Shown piece after piece: positions 1 through 11,190 of a stretch of 64,000 nt of DNA. The notes below the pieces were generated by a model. The model was not told the origin of the DNA. It made no database searches and was given only the letters and a program-made list of their open reading frames with translations. The position numbers and the translations under genes were made by a program. Location of the stretch: the NCBI GenBank assembly GCA_002189035.1, contig NEEC01000002.1, forward strand, positions 4,735,001 to 4,799,000, read 5' to 3'. Within the stretch, counting starts at the first letter, position 1. Every line of letters begins with the position of its first letter. Origin of the DNA: Utricularia gibba (Eukaryota; Streptophyta; Magnoliopsida; Lamiales; Lentibulariaceae).

Positions 1-689
1 AACTTTGCATTAAATGTGGAGAGCCCTTCTCTAGAGAGCACCACTCTTTAGGCAAACAACTATTTTTTATTACATGCGAATGAAGTGCCCTTTGAAAACC
101 CAATGAGGATATGCACTCCAACACTCTAGTACTCATGTATGAAGCAATTTTCTTAGAAACAATTTCGATTTATTCCATTTGAAGAGAAATCACTGAGAAA
201 CATTTTCAAATAACAAAATCATACCATATACAAAAACTGAGAGTTTCATTTGAACCTTGAGCAACTAGCAATTTCATTCATATAAGCTTGGTCGAAAAAT
301 TCTCCCTCTCATTGGTGCTCACTCACTCGATTCTAGTAACTGAGCTAGGTGAACAACGATCAATAGACTAGATGTAACAAAAAAATTTGTTTGAAATTGG
401 GGACTCATGAATTCTACTTTGATTTCAAGATATTTGATTTTAAGAAAAATTACGATATGGTGCTAAAAGGGTAGATTTTTCAATGAATAAGATCCATTTT
501 TGTAAGTTATAAGACTATGATCTTCTATATTACCAAGGATGAGCAAACACCCATTTCACTTGTTGATGGATCTAAAGTTACCCCATGTGATCTACAACAT
601 CCCATGTGTTTGTTGGGTCATCTACATGCATTAATGACTTCTCCAGTTGCACACGTCAACCAAGTTCCTCCTCATCCTTAGATTGTTTC
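1..689. other. unassigned AT-rich sequence
   Basis: No open frame or repeat edge is recognisable here. It lies directly upstream of a + strand gypsy reverse-transcriptase remnant and may be a heavily decayed part of the same element (protease region), but no motif supports that. Confidence 0.3.
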
Positions 690-1537
690 ACTACTCAATG
701 AATTTGTTAATGTCTTTCAGGAACCAATGGGACTTCCACCACATAGAGAAAATGAACATGAGATCACATTAGTACCTGACATCACTTCAAAATGATGCCA
801 ACCTTATCGAATCCCACAACATTTAAAGCAACAAGTAGAAAAAATCATTGATCAGTTGCTAGCTTCAGATCTTATACATAAAAAAAAGTCCATCTTCTTC
901 CCCTATATTGTTAGTTCTGAAAAAAGATGGAGGTGGACAATGTGCATTGATTTTCGCTTTTCAAATGACAACTCTTTTAAACACCCTTTGCTCATTCCCC
1001 TGATAGATGAACTTCATGAGACTCATTTTTTTTAAAAACTAGACTTACGTTCTGGCTACTTTAAAATCAGAATGAAGAATGAGAATATTTATGAAGCCAG
1101 TTTTTCTACCCATTAAGGTCATTATGAATTTTTTATTATGACTTTTGGGTTGACTAATGTCCATCTATATTTCAATCCTTAATGAACTCAATTTTTTCAA
1201 ATGTGCCTCGTAAACTTGTTTTAACTTTTTTGATGATATTTTGGTTTATAGTAAACCTTGGGTTGATCCTCTTCATCACCTTGGTATGGTACTCTTTATA
1301 CTCAAAGAGCACTCTTTACATGCTTGGATGTCGAAGTATTCCTTTGAATTTAGATAGGTGGAATATCATGGTTATATTATTTCACATGAGGGTGTAGCTG
1401 CTGACCTTAAAAAAGTGGACAAGACATTGGAATGTCCAAGATCCACTTATGTGGAGGCATTAAGAGGATTTTTTAGATTAACCAAATATTATCGAATTTT
1501 TATATATGGCTATTGCCTAAGTAGTCACCCCTTCACA
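690..1537 (+). pseudogene. Ty3/gypsy reverse transcriptase remnant, part 1
   Basis: Conceptual translation, with several stops and frame changes, gives the classic gypsy order: the GLPPHR motif (about 730-750), a LLASDLI stretch (about 855), the MCIDFR strand (about 940), KLDLRSGY (about 1038-1062), FGLTN (about 1146-1160) and the GHIISHEGV-type strand before RNase H (about 1370-1400), ending in a GFFRLTKYYR-like stretch near 1500. In the family this polyprotein copies element RNA into DNA. The usual active-site FDD motif is not preserved (the region about 1215-1270 is scrambled). The frame stops at 1537 because a 540-bp MITE is inserted; it resumes at 2086 and again at about 7880. It cannot be functional. 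Confidence 0.8.
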
Positions 1538-2077
1538 AGGGGTGCTCAGGGTTCTGGGTAGGAATCGAGAAAATATGGTCCGATTTCTACTACTTTATAG
1601 TACTCAATCGGACCAAACTAGAGAAGCTGAGTATTTGATAATTTGCTATATATTAATATAATATCAACTATCATATTTTCCATTAATACCATAACTATCA
1701 ATAATGAAGATTATGCCATTGTGAAAATGATGTTGCTATTACTTTTTACTAATGCTTGGATGCTTTTGTAGTATACTAGCATTCTTTCTATTCTTTGATG
1801 TGTACTCTTGTTTTTCAAACTATTATTTTTGATTCCCAAATCTATTTTTTCTATTCTTTGATGTGCATCAGATGATGGAGACTCATGATTAATTGTATAT
1901 GAAGTTTATTGATGTCATATCAATTATCATGTAAGAACCAAATTGGACCGGAACTGCTTAGGTCAATTTGATTAGGAATCGAAGGTTCTGGTCCAATTCC
2001 TAATACTTATTTCGGGTTTGATCCTATTCCAACTACTACATGATACTGGACTGAACCTAGATCATGAACATCCCTAG
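1538..2077. mobile_element. hAT-type MITE with target-site duplication
   Basis: Ends are imperfect terminal inverted repeats: left AGGGGTGCTCAGGG, right end reading inward CTAGGGATGTTCATG. They resemble hAT TIRs (GGGTGTTCA core). Flanking 8-mers CCTTCACA (1530-1537) and CCCTCACA (2078-2085) differ at one position, as expected for an 8-bp hAT target duplication. Subterminal GGTCCGATT / GGACCAAAC motifs repeat in both arms. No coding capacity. Removing the element and one duplication restores the gypsy reading frame, which independently fixes the boundaries. Confidence 0.8.
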
Positions 2078-2085
2078 CCCTCACA

Positions 2086-2200
2086 CAATTATTAAAGAAT
2101 GATAATTTTGGTTGGAATGAAGATGCTACCAAAATTTTTTATTTATTGAACCAAATTGTCTCTTCCACCTCGGTATTATTGATTTTGCATCAAACTTTAT
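2086..2200 (+). pseudogene. Ty3/gypsy polyprotein remnant, part 2 (RT to RNase H junction)
   Basis: Directly after the MITE the + frame reads QLLK, DNFGWNEDATK and SSTSVL, the usual block between reverse transcriptase and RNase H (the FxW..EA..AF..LK...TPVL pattern). It ends near 2185-2200, where unrelated sequence begins. The continuation LPNFKKPF is found at about 7890, so a second, larger insertion interrupts the element here. Confidence 0.75.
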
Positions 2201-2455
2201 TATATATGTGCTATTTTCAATGTTACAGTAATAGGATTATGTGAATTAGAATAGGAAAAATGCCAAAATTTGTGCTGGTCAATTTATTTTCAGTAAAAAT
2301 GTGTTTTGAGTCATTTTCCCTTTAAGCCCAGGTAATTCCAACCCATTTGATCTGGGCCACATTATTATCAATACAAATGCAAAATGGGAATTGTACATTT
2401 GTATGCAGAAGGAAGATAAGAGAGGCTGGTGAAAAAGAAGGAAGAGAGGTCGCGA
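2201..2455. other. unassigned flank of the inserted - strand gypsy element
   Basis: About 255 bases between the interrupted + gypsy frame and the left LTR of the - gypsy element. No coding match. A run GAAGGAAGAGAGG at about 2439-2451 resembles GAAGGAAGAGAAG at about 7436-7448 on the far side, which hints that both flanks belonged to one intermediate insertion. Confidence 0.3.
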
Positions 2456-2850
2456 TACAATTAGATAGGAAGTTTGCAAATTAACAACAATTCACGAGCA
2501 CTAGAAAATAGTCTCCAAATGATAATAACCCAAATATTCAATAGTATCACATGAATGGTCAAAAAAATAGGCACAAAATACAAAACCAAGCACACACCAT
2601 TGCTCCAACAATAGCTGCCATGAGTACACTGAAGAGCATTGATATGCCAAGAATGAGATCAACAATAAGCAAAGGACTCTTGATTTTTCAGTTGTTGACC
2701 ACATAGTTTGAACACAAGAGAAAAATGGATTAATACATTCTTCCTATTCCCTCTACGTGGAGATTCAAGAGAATGAGAAATATCAAATTTTTCCAAAAAG
2801 GAAAAAACCACCGCTCACGTGTGCTTCCTTTAGGGTAAATGATTTTTTCA
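2456..2850 (-). repeat. 3' LTR of the - strand gypsy element
   Basis: Matches 6871-7256 almost throughout. Its inner (right) edge reads, on the minus strand, a purine-rich tract AAAGGAAGC and then TGAAAAAATC, a plausible polypurine tract and LTR start. The outer end has TA where the other LTR has TG (plus-strand view). Confidence 0.75.
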
Positions 2851-4188
2851 TGAGCTTCCTTTGTGGACCGTGTTCTTGCTCATTCTCACCCGCCAAAAGA
2901 GCATTCACCTTAGAATGCACAGGATAATAGGGAAACATTTGGTGTACATTAAAAACATCAGACATCTTGTATCCCGGTGGAAGGCGAACCTGATAGGTAT
3001 TGGAATTCAGTTTAGCCACAACCGCCATGGGTCCTATTTTCTTGTTCACCATCTTGTGATATTCATGAGTAGGGTAGTGATTATTTGTGATGTCCACATG
3101 AGATCACCCACATGAAACTCAAGGGAGTATCGAGACTTATCAATAGATACTTTGTAGTGAGCATTAGTAGCATTAAGATTGATCACCACTTGCTGATGGA
3201 TCTCCTGTAATGAAGTGACAAAGTCAATAGCTCGTTCATTCAGACAGCGCTAATTCGCTAGAGCAGTAAGACCCTAGGTCCCCTGGTTGGACACAATGCA
3301 CAACTTGAAAGAGGCTAAACCCAGTGCTCTTGTTGATGACGTGGTTATGAGCAAACTCCGCTTTACTCAATAATAGATCCTAGCTCTTGTGGTCATTATT
3401 CACTAGGCATTGAAGTCAATTACCAAGAACGATTCACCAACTTGGTTTTTCCATCGGTTTTTCGATGATAAGCACTACTAAAACTTAGTGTGGTGTTGAT
3501 CAAGCACCATAAACTATGCCAAAAATGTCTCGAAAACCCGGTGTCTCAATCTAACATAGTAGACATGGAAGACCATGCAAACGATAGATCTCTTGAAAAA
3601 ACATCATGACTAGGGCACTAGCATTAGTGCTCTTCTTGCAAGGAACAACCAGAACATAAGTAGAGTCAAAACCATGGGACTACGAGGTAAGCCAAGTACA
3701 AAATCCATACTCAAATGAACCCATGATTGGGTTGGTGTGGGAAGAGGGAGATATAAACCTGCATTAGATGTTTGACCTTTTGGCCTTTGGCACACATGAA
3801 ATTATCAGACCAGCTTAGTAACGAGGTGTTGTTGTCCAAGCTAGAAGTAGAGTTCTCGTAATAGAGATAATTTTTGATCCTTGCCCACATGCCCCTCATG
3901 GTGGATCTCCTATGCTAGTTGTAAGCACTGACTAGATGCAAGGATACACAATTTTGTTCCCTTGAAAAGATACCCATTCACAATATAAAAACCATTGCAA
4001 ACACCATAAGTCACATCTCCCAGAATTTTTGTGAAATACTCATCTAAGGCATAAAGAGAAGTTAAGACTTCAAATCCACTCACAACAACCTTTGGTGTTG
4101 CTAAGCACGTGCGCTTGTGGCTTAATGCGTCTATGACACAATTTTGGGCTCCTGTCGTTTGCCGGATTAAGAACATGAACCGTTGCAA
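2783..4188 (-). pseudogene. gypsy integrase remnant
   Basis: Minus-strand frames show the zinc-finger region (about 3711-3899), then CQRPKGQT and the strongly family-typical [10 protein letters not shown] (about 3700-3760), followed by the C-terminal block GPMAVVAKLNSNTYQVRLP (about 2990-3050) and DVFNVHQMFPYY near 2920-2950. The frame runs on into the LTR. Stops and frame changes between blocks make it non-functional. In the family this enzyme inserts the DNA copy into the genome. Confidence 0.75.
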
Positions 4189-5458
4189 ATAAGCAATTCA
4201 AAGTATAAATTATTGCTAAAATAAATACTGTCTACAATGTTTAATAGTCTGAACCAAAGCAAACAATTCCAAATCATAAGTCGAATAATTAGCCTTGCTT
4301 TCCCTTGGTTGTTTGCTGAATAAGCAATAGATCGGTTCAACTGGCTGAGTACTGCACCAATACCCGTATCATATGCATCACAATGGAGTTCAAAAGGTCT
4401 AAAAAAGTCCGAAAGTGCTAATATTGGGGTGGATGTGAGTAGCTCTTCAATGCGCACAAATGATTTCTCTACCTCTTGGGTCCATGTAAACACTTTACCC
4501 TTCATAGAATCTATAAGTGGTACCATAATAGTGCTGAAACGTGAGATAAAGCGATGATAAAAAACGCTAACCCATGACTTTCGTAAGAGTTGTAGGTGTG
4601 GGTCAGGTTTGAATTGCAGCCACCTTTGTTGAATCCACTTGTAATCCATCACAGGAGATAATGAACCCAAAAAATAACACCTATGAAGCGAAGAATAAGC
4701 ACTTAGAGATGCATAAAATTGAGCTCCTTTCAAGGTTTGGAGTACGGCATGAACATCTTGTGCATAGGAGTCTTGATCCCTACTATATATCAAGATATCA
4801 TCAAAATACACCACTACACATCTTCCCATTAACAGACATAGAAGCTGGTTCAATACACAAATAAATGTGCTTGAGACATTAGATAATCTGAAGGGCATCA
4901 GCAACCACTCATAAAGTCATTCGCTAGTTTTGAAGGTAGTCTTCCATTCATCCTTTGACCTTATATGAATTGAGTTATTCCCGCTCTTTAAATCTAGCTT
5001 TGAAAAAATGGTTGCTCTATGAATTTCGTCGAAAAGATCATCAAGGTGCGGTATTGAGAATCGACAATTGAACATAATTTTTTTAATCATCCGACTATGA
5101 ACACACATCTGCCAAGTTCCTTCTTTCTTAAGATAGCTGATATGGCACATGGGCTTAAGTTCTCTCAAATATGTCCTTTAGATACCGGACCCTCTACTTG
5201 CCATCTCATTTCCTCATACTTAGTCGGGCTCATATGATAATGAGCTTTGTTGAGGGAGGGAAGATCCCGACACCAAATCAATACCATGCCTTGTAATGAT
5301 GGAAGCCCATGTAGTAAATCCTCAGGAAATATGCCATAGAATTCCTCCAAAATAGTTTTCACAACATTTGATTCTATGCATTGTAGCAAATTCATTTCCT
5401 TGATCAATATTAAGAAGGCCATAATATCCTCCATTTCTTCAACTAGCTGTTTGATCAA
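4167..5458 (-). pseudogene. gypsy reverse transcriptase and RNase H remnant
   Basis: Three minus-strand frames carry consecutive blocks: EEFYGIFPEDL and HYHMSPTKYEEM (5458-5165), FSIPHLDDLFDEIHRATIFSKLDLKSG (5168-4917), and MPFRLSNVSSTF with an intact active-site block VVYFDDILIYS (4904-4167), then RNase H with TPILALSDFFRPFELHCDAYDTGIGAVL. The YFDD residues survive although the gene is broken by frameshifts. RNase H decays after about residue 200 of the last frame. Confidence 0.85.
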
Positions 5459-5689
5459 AATATTCTTCTTACTGGCATGAAGGGTATTCTAATCATATTG
5501 CCACTATCATCCTAAGAGCAGGTGCCAAGCGTTCATTTTTACCACATCACAACAAACTATGTCTTTCTAGGTGTTTCCTATGGAAAAACTAACATGAGCT
5601 CACCTTGGCACTTTACAAATCTCCTTTTTTTCGAGCCATCCCAAGTTATACGGTTTGGCCAAGGGTTTGATCTTGAGACTCAACTTAGT

Positions 5690-6860
5690 GACGGCTTCCT
5701 CGGAGATAAAATTATCACACCTACCACCATCAATCACTAATTTACACACTTTGTCATTCATCGTGCATGTCAATTGGAAAATATTATGTTGAAGCCAAGA
5801 TGTGTCATCAACAACGGTCAGGGATCGGAGTAATCGATGTGTGACCAGAGCATGGCCAGTGTCACCATAACAAGCTCTTCACCTGCTGACCCAATAGATA
5901 GATCCCCAAATCTGGGGTCCAATTCAACCTCGAACTCATTTTCAACAAGAAGTGCCTTATTTTATACTTTCTTATAGTTGGCCTGCTTATGATCCAACTC
6001 CCCACATGTGTAGCACTTGAGCTGGCTCCCCATCTTGTTGTTGCTAGGTTTTGAGGACCTAATTGTGCTATATCTGATGAGGCTCCAATAAAATGTGAAG
6101 AGTTCTTCTTTGGTAAGTCTCAACTATAGATACGGCGTCAAAGAGATTTAGAACTTCCTGGAAAGAGGGCCTCAAAATAGTAATATATTGCCCTACAAGT
6201 TGCTCCTCTGTTTAATGAAGCTCAACACATGTAATTAGTTGATAAAATTCTTTGGTATGATCCTTCACACATTTGATTCCCTGTTTCAAGCTCTATAGTT
6301 TCTGAATTAAAAGACACTAGTGGTTATATGGAAGAAATGCTGTACAAAGATGTTTCTTCAGTTTTTCCCATGATTGTAACTTAGCCTTGCCCATTCGCAT
6401 GCACAAGAATTTAACTTGTTGCCACTAGGAAGATACTCGTCCTCTGAATTGAGTGGCCACAAGAGCAACCTGCCATTCATCTAGTATGTTCTTGAAATCC
6501 AGAACTTCCTCCATCGTCGCTATCCAATCTAGGAACTTCCTCCATCAATTTTTAACCCAGATTCCCAGCATCTATCACCTTCATTTGAGGCGGCTCTAGG
6601 TGTCGAATGTCACTTAGCCCCATTAAAAGATCCAAACTCAGTAGGTTCAAGTGACTCAACCTCATTTCTGAAAGTATGACATGGCTGGTTGGATGTGGGT
6701 TGCCCATTCTATGACAAGAGGCGTTCCAAGCTGCACACCAACTAATCTACCTTTTCCTCCTAGGCCTCGAACCTTTTCTCCATCAAAAACTCGTTGCTCG
6801 TGGGATGGACATAACCTCTTCCTCCTCTACCTGCCATAGCCATAGCAGCCCTCCTTCTAG
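5690..6860 (-). pseudogene. gypsy gag and retropepsin remnant
   Basis: The gag start reads MAMAGRGGRG just after the primer-binding site (about 6840). A WWQQVKF-type motif lies near 6410-6420, and a zinc knuckle CYTCGELDHKQANY lies at about 5985-6025; its last cysteine is a tyrosine. The protease block CKLVIDGGRCDNF lies at about 5700-5745 and has the plant gypsy D-G-G form of the aspartic active site. Many stops interrupt it. Confidence 0.7.
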
Positions 6861-6867
6861 TGCCAAA
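6847..6867 (-). other. primer-binding-like site of the - gypsy element
   Basis: Just inside the right (5') LTR the minus strand reads TTTGGCACTAGAAGGAGGGC, resembling the tTGGCAcCAGAAGGAGGGC motif that commonly follows the 5' LTR of plant gypsy elements. The matching tRNA was not determined. Confidence 0.5.
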
Positions 6868-6870
6868 TTA

Positions 6871-7256
6871 TGTAGTTAGATTGGAAATTTGCAAACGAAC
6901 AACAATTCACGAGCACTAGAAAATAGATTCCAAATGATAATAACCCTAATATTCAATAGTTCCACATGAATGGTCAAAAAAATAGACACAAAACACAAAA
7001 CCCAGCACATGCCATTGCTTCAACAGTTGTTGTCATAAGTACACCGAAGAGCATCAATATGCCAAGAATGAGATTAGCAACCAGGAAAGGACTCTTGATT
7101 TTTCAGCTGTTGACCACACAGCTTGAACATAGCTGAAATACCAAATTCCTAATCCCTCTACGAAGAGATTCATGAGAATGAGAAATATCAAATTTTTCCA
7201 AAAAGGCAAAAACCACCGCTCACATGTGCTTCTCTTAGGTTAAATGATTTTTTTCA
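6871..7256 (-). repeat. 5' LTR of the - strand gypsy element
   Basis: Copy of 2456-2850. The inner edge TGTAGTTAGA (plus view) is the minus-strand LTR end CTACA next to the primer-binding-like site. Beyond its outer edge (7257-7272) the sequence still matches the polypurine side of the other LTR for about a dozen bases, which is unusual for a simple insertion. Confidence 0.75.
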
Positions 7257-7879
7257 TGGGCTTCCTTTGTGTTCTAGCTTTATGGCCCATGCCAAGTTGC
7301 CACAACATGCAATAGGACAAGCCGGAGTGAGTGGAGAGCGAAGTAAGAATATCTTCTCCTAGAGATATTTTCTGATGGGACTGCAGGAGTTTGAGCATTT
7401 TTTTTTTTTTTTTTTGGTTTTCTATTGAAGAAGAAGAAGGAAGAGAAGTTATAATATGACACTAGAACTAATATCCAACATCTTGAAGCACAGTTGAAAC
7501 ATAGATCAACAACAAAGAAGGTTGAGAACCTATAGTCTGAAAAGAAGAAGATAGGGAGAACACTAAAATTGGAGAATCAAACAAATATTTTACTTTTCCC
7601 ATAAATGTTAATTATTACATTTTATTTTATGAACATGCATGCAATTTCCATTTCATGTTTTTTTCTTTTATGTGCAATGTGTTTGAATGCTTTCAACACC
7701 TGTATGTGTTAGGCAAATCAATTTCGTTACTATTTTTGCATGCACATATAATACCTAGCAACCTGAAAATGAACTCTAATCTATTAGTGTGCAGTTTAAT
7801 TCAGGGTTAAGGTGCAATGACCATTTTTTTTATGGTAAAAACATTTACACTCGCAACATCTGTTGAATTTCCCTTCCAT
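7257..7879. other. unassigned sequence with poly-T tract
   Basis: No coding match. It contains an uninterrupted T run at about 7399-7417 and AT-rich DNA. It separates the - gypsy element from the resumed + gypsy frame. Confidence 0.3.
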
Positions 7880-8283
7880 CAATTATCTCTCCCTAACTTC
7901 AAGAAACCATTTATTATGGAAACCGATGCATGTGACTTAGGGATTGGAAGTGTTCTTACTCAATATGTACATCCCATGCTTATTTTTCAAAGGTCTTGGA
8001 GAAAAATGTATGAGAAAATCTATTTACGAGAAAGAATTAATTAATTTTGTAGAAGATATTCTTAACTGAAAACATTATTTGATAGGAGGTCATTTCACTT
8101 AGATTGTCAAAGTTTGTGTTTCCTGAAGGAGCAAGGCTAATGAACTCTTTTCAGCAAAAATCGATGTTGAAATTAATTGGATATGATTTTGGCATCCACT
8201 ATAAACAAGGCCATGACAATTTGACAATAGATACCCTTGCACACATGGCATATCCCTTTATCCTTTCTTCCTTACAACCTAAG
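7880..8283 (+). pseudogene. Ty3/gypsy RNase H remnant, part 3 of the + element
   Basis: The + frame reads LPNFKKPFIMETDACDLGIGSVLTQ (about 7888-7962), the start of RNase H with its first catalytic aspartate in TDA, then after frameshifts KLIGYDFGIHYKQGHDNL..DTLAHMA (about 8170-8255), the RNase H end. This is the continuation of the polyprotein interrupted at about 2185. No integrase follows; unrelated sequence starts at about 8284. Confidence 0.8.
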
Positions 8284-8891
8284 TGTTGAGATCTTTGACA
8301 ATTATCCACTAATTACATGAACCCAGATTTATTAATCATTCAAACTTGCATGCACCCAAATGATAAATATTGGCAGGGCGCATTAGAATTTTAACGAGGA
8401 AACCCTTCTCAGGGAAAAACTTCGGTTGCTCCACACCAGGCAAGAAAATCCACTATCAATGATAAGAGAAGCAAGAACAATCTCAGTTCCAAAGAGCAAG
8501 ACCAAGAATCTAAAATCACAGGAAGATTCTAAGTAGACTCCCACACATAAAAGAGGGAGGCTGCTGCAAACCAAGTTCAATTCCTGCAGCACAAATTCTT
8601 GCTCCTTCGATCAATCACCAAATCGTTGTTGGAGGAGACCAGAGTCACTCCTTTGTTTCCTCTAATTCATCGGGTTCAACACTTGTGCCGCTTCTCAACC
8701 CAAGTGCTCTCTGTTTTCATAAACGTCAGCGGTTATTTTTGGTGGGTCTTTTAGAGGATGAGCCAACTGGATGTGGGCCAAGTAATTTATCCAGCCCACC
8801 ACAAGGGAGACATGGCCCACCACACTATGTGGCTCCTATAGATACAACACAGCTATAAACATGATTCTTATCTTCATGATATCTACATCAG
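8284..8891. repeat. possible solo LTR or LTR fragment
   Basis: Unrelated sequence abruptly follows the gypsy RNase H frame. It begins TGTTGAGATC and a CTACATCA end lies near 8884-8891, so TG...CA termini about 610 bp apart are possible. No matching target duplication was found. The internal stretch with ACGAGGAAACCC and TCAGGGAAAAAC near 8392-8420 resembles motifs seen in plant repeats. Class not established. Confidence 0.3.
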
Positions 8892-9459
8892 TAAATTAGT
8901 GGACCTCTCCTCTTTTACTAACTTTCAACTCCACAACTATGTTTTTAACTCGATGGGTATCCGTTCGGTTCAATCGGGTGAACCAATACTCGAAAAAAAT
9001 GGACCGGTTAAAATTAAATCTTTAACATATAAAATTATCAAATTCTTAAAAATTTGGCTTCAAGTCGAGTCACCCATCACATCACTTTCTCTATGCCTTT
9101 TCAATCCATCCATCACTTAAACCCATTTAAACTTCATGTGAAGGTTTATGTAAGTGTCTGCCAATCTGTTGTGAACAACCAAAAGATCTAAGAAGAAATT
9201 AGGATTATCAAATACCATTTTTCAATTCAGATATTTTTTTTGTATATTATTTTTTTTTATCTTTTTTATAAATTAATTGTAGTTCAAATACTTGTCAATT
9301 CATTTTAATCAATTATTGTGTATTAATGTTAGCATGTATTTTGCATAATCTAAAATCATGTATATGTTTCTGATTTCTTTAATTTTGATAAATGTGGAGT
9401 TTATTTATGTTGGTGAATAATATTTTTTTCAATTGATAATAAATATATTATTTTGTGGT
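8892..9459. other. unassigned, possibly 5' part of the hAT fragment
   Basis: Carries CGGTTCAATCGGGTGAACC and GGACCGGTTAAAATT motifs (about 8963-9015), the style of GGTTC-rich hAT subterminal regions, followed by AT-rich DNA leading into the BED-finger frame. No firm terminus seen. Confidence 0.3.
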
Positions 9460-10015
9460 ATCAATAATGGAAGATGCATGTAATGGTTCAGAAAATGCTT
9501 CTAGGTTATCTCGAACATCATTTTTATGTTAGAAGAATGATATAGTATGGAATTATGCCATTACGAGAGAGGTTGATGAGAGAAAAATAATTTATTGCTC
9601 TTTTTGTGACAAAAAATTGGTGGAGGAGAATTCACATGTTACAAAAATATCTTGCTTGTGGGAAAGGAGAAGTGGAAAAATGTAATAAAGTTTTAAATAA
9701 TGAGACAAAAAGTGCAATTACTTTTAGAAGATTGCTCTAGTTCAAAATCCAACAAGAAGAAACGAAAAAATATGGAGGAAGGAAGTATCCAAAATTATTT
9801 TTCAGAGAATTTGCATGATATTGAATTTGAAGGTAATAATGGAATTCCAGAAACTTCAAGAACACTTACAGATATCTAAGATGGTGAATTTGGAAAGAGG
9901 AAGGGAATAACCCAACCCAGACTAAAAAAATTTTGAATTGGAAAAGATGCAGTAAACAAGACAAATAGAGATATAGCTTAATTTTTTTACACAAATTCCA
10001 TTCTTTTTAATTATA
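9460..10015 (+). pseudogene. hAT transposase N-terminal fragment (BED finger)
   Basis: The + frame from about 9465 reads MEDACNGSENASRLSR, then NDIVWNYAITREVDERKIIYCSFCDKK (about 9533-9615), a BED-type zinc finger start as in plant hAT transposases. After frame changes come KRKGITQPRLKKF (about 9893-9935) and a residual FFYTNSIPF (about 9980-10005), which corresponds to the hAT block just after the BED domain. The expected histidines of the finger are lost, several stops interrupt, and no catalytic or dimerisation region follows. Non-functional. Confidence 0.65.
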
Positions 10016-10018
10016 TAC

Positions 10019-10130
10019 GGTCTTGATATTTACATGTTTTGATTCACTCATTGTCAAAGTTAGTTGATGGATTGAAGGGTCTTGATATTTGCATGTTTTG
10101 ATTCACTCAGTGTCAAAGTTAGATGATTGA
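10019..10130 (+). repeat. two-copy 59-bp tandem duplication
   Basis: GGTCTTGATATTT begins at 10019 and again at 10078. The copies differ at a few positions (TACATG/GCATG, CATTG/CAGTG). It immediately follows the hAT fragment. Confidence 0.85.
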
Positions 10131-10319
10131 TTTCAGCCCCCTTCAATGCATCAACTATGTGTGCTTCAAATATAAAGTGCAAAACAAAAGTTGCATATTT
10201 GGATTGATATCATTTGAGTCATTTGGTCAAAGACTCACTGTACAATTATGATAGATGGTCTGGACAGATGCTCATTCATGTAGTGTCATCAATTTTCTGA
10301 TTTAGTGTCCGAGAAGAAC

Positions 10320-11190
10320 TATTGTCAAGGCGGCGAAAGGCTAGACGAACGACCACAAGAGTGGGGGAGAAGGCGCTTCGATCCGGTAAAGGGATTTTCA
10401 TACGATTTAGTGACTAACATGGTGTTCAATGTGTCAAGGGCATAGGTTATGGTATTGAGCGTACCAGAGGCATAGGATATGAGTCAAGGGTCATAGGGGT
10501 TGATGCAATCAAGGGGAGGGAAGGGGAGATGGCCACCCCAACCCAAAGGCAACGCGCTTGCGCGGGATTCATGCCACTCAAGGGGCCTTCGAGCATACAG
10601 GGCCTTCGGGCATATAGGGGCTGAAAAGCCAATCAAGGGAGAACCTTAGGGTTCAATCAAGGGGCATCAATCATAGAAGATCAAGGGAGGGTCTTAGGAC
10701 CGCATAGAGTGCTACACGGATCACAAATTTCTCTTCTTACTTGTCATTGCGCATAGGATATGTATTGTACAGGACTAACCCCTTACTGGTCGTGTACGTG
10801 CACTTGGGAACGAGTCATTGGATGGGATAGGAGGGGCGGATGGCGAGGGTGCAGTGGCCGAGTAGTGTAGTCAAGGGCGGACTAGAGCGCAACACCGAAC
10901 TCTCCTTGTTTTCATGATTTCTTGCACTTCTTCTTTCTCACTTGGACTAGTATCTGCTCGTATTGAATAAAGGTCGGTCTTTTGCACTATGTTAACCTCT
11001 AGGCCCAGGACCCCGCGCACAATCAGCATGGTGAGGCGGAATGACGCACGTGGGCGAGGCGATATCGAGCGCGCGGGCAGGACTTATGGCACAGGAAGCC
11101 CGCGCAGGCGGAGTATGCTGCGAGGTCTCGCTATCGGTGTGCACGCGGTGATGGTCGCTCAACTAGGGTGTCTTGGCTGATCGTCACAGG
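10320..11190. other. GC-rich block with recurring TCAAGGG motifs
   Basis: Base composition changes sharply from AT-rich to GC-rich for about 870 bp. The motif TCAAGG recurs about nine times between 10323 and 10880, most copies within 10430-10690. AATAAA occurs at about 10963 near the right side. Short open frames on both strands give no recognisable protein. It could be the U3/R part of another LTR or captured gene sequence. It ends at a 13-base G run (11189-11201), where similarity to family-1 LTRs begins. Confidence 0.4.

Larger units (their letters stand above)
2456..7256 (-). mobile_element. Ty3/gypsy LTR retrotransposon, decayed, two LTRs
   Basis: About 4.8 kb with LTRs of about 395 bp (2456-2850) and 386 bp (6871-7256). 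On the minus strand the order is 5' LTR, a primer-binding-like site, gag with zinc knuckle, retropepsin, reverse transcriptase, RNase H, integrase, 3' LTR, which is the Ty3/gypsy order. All frames carry stops and shifts. The two LTRs share most positions but carry many differences, so the insertion is not recent. It sits inside the older + strand gypsy element whose pieces lie at 690-2200 and 7880-8283. No convincing short duplication was found at its outer edges. Confidence 0.8.

Noticed and set aside
2457-7256. Integrated pararetrovirus instead of a retrotransposon
   Set aside because: Two LTRs, a primer-binding-like site and an integrase with DFVLGLPR identify a Ty3/gypsy retrotransposon; no movement-protein or coat-type frame was seen.
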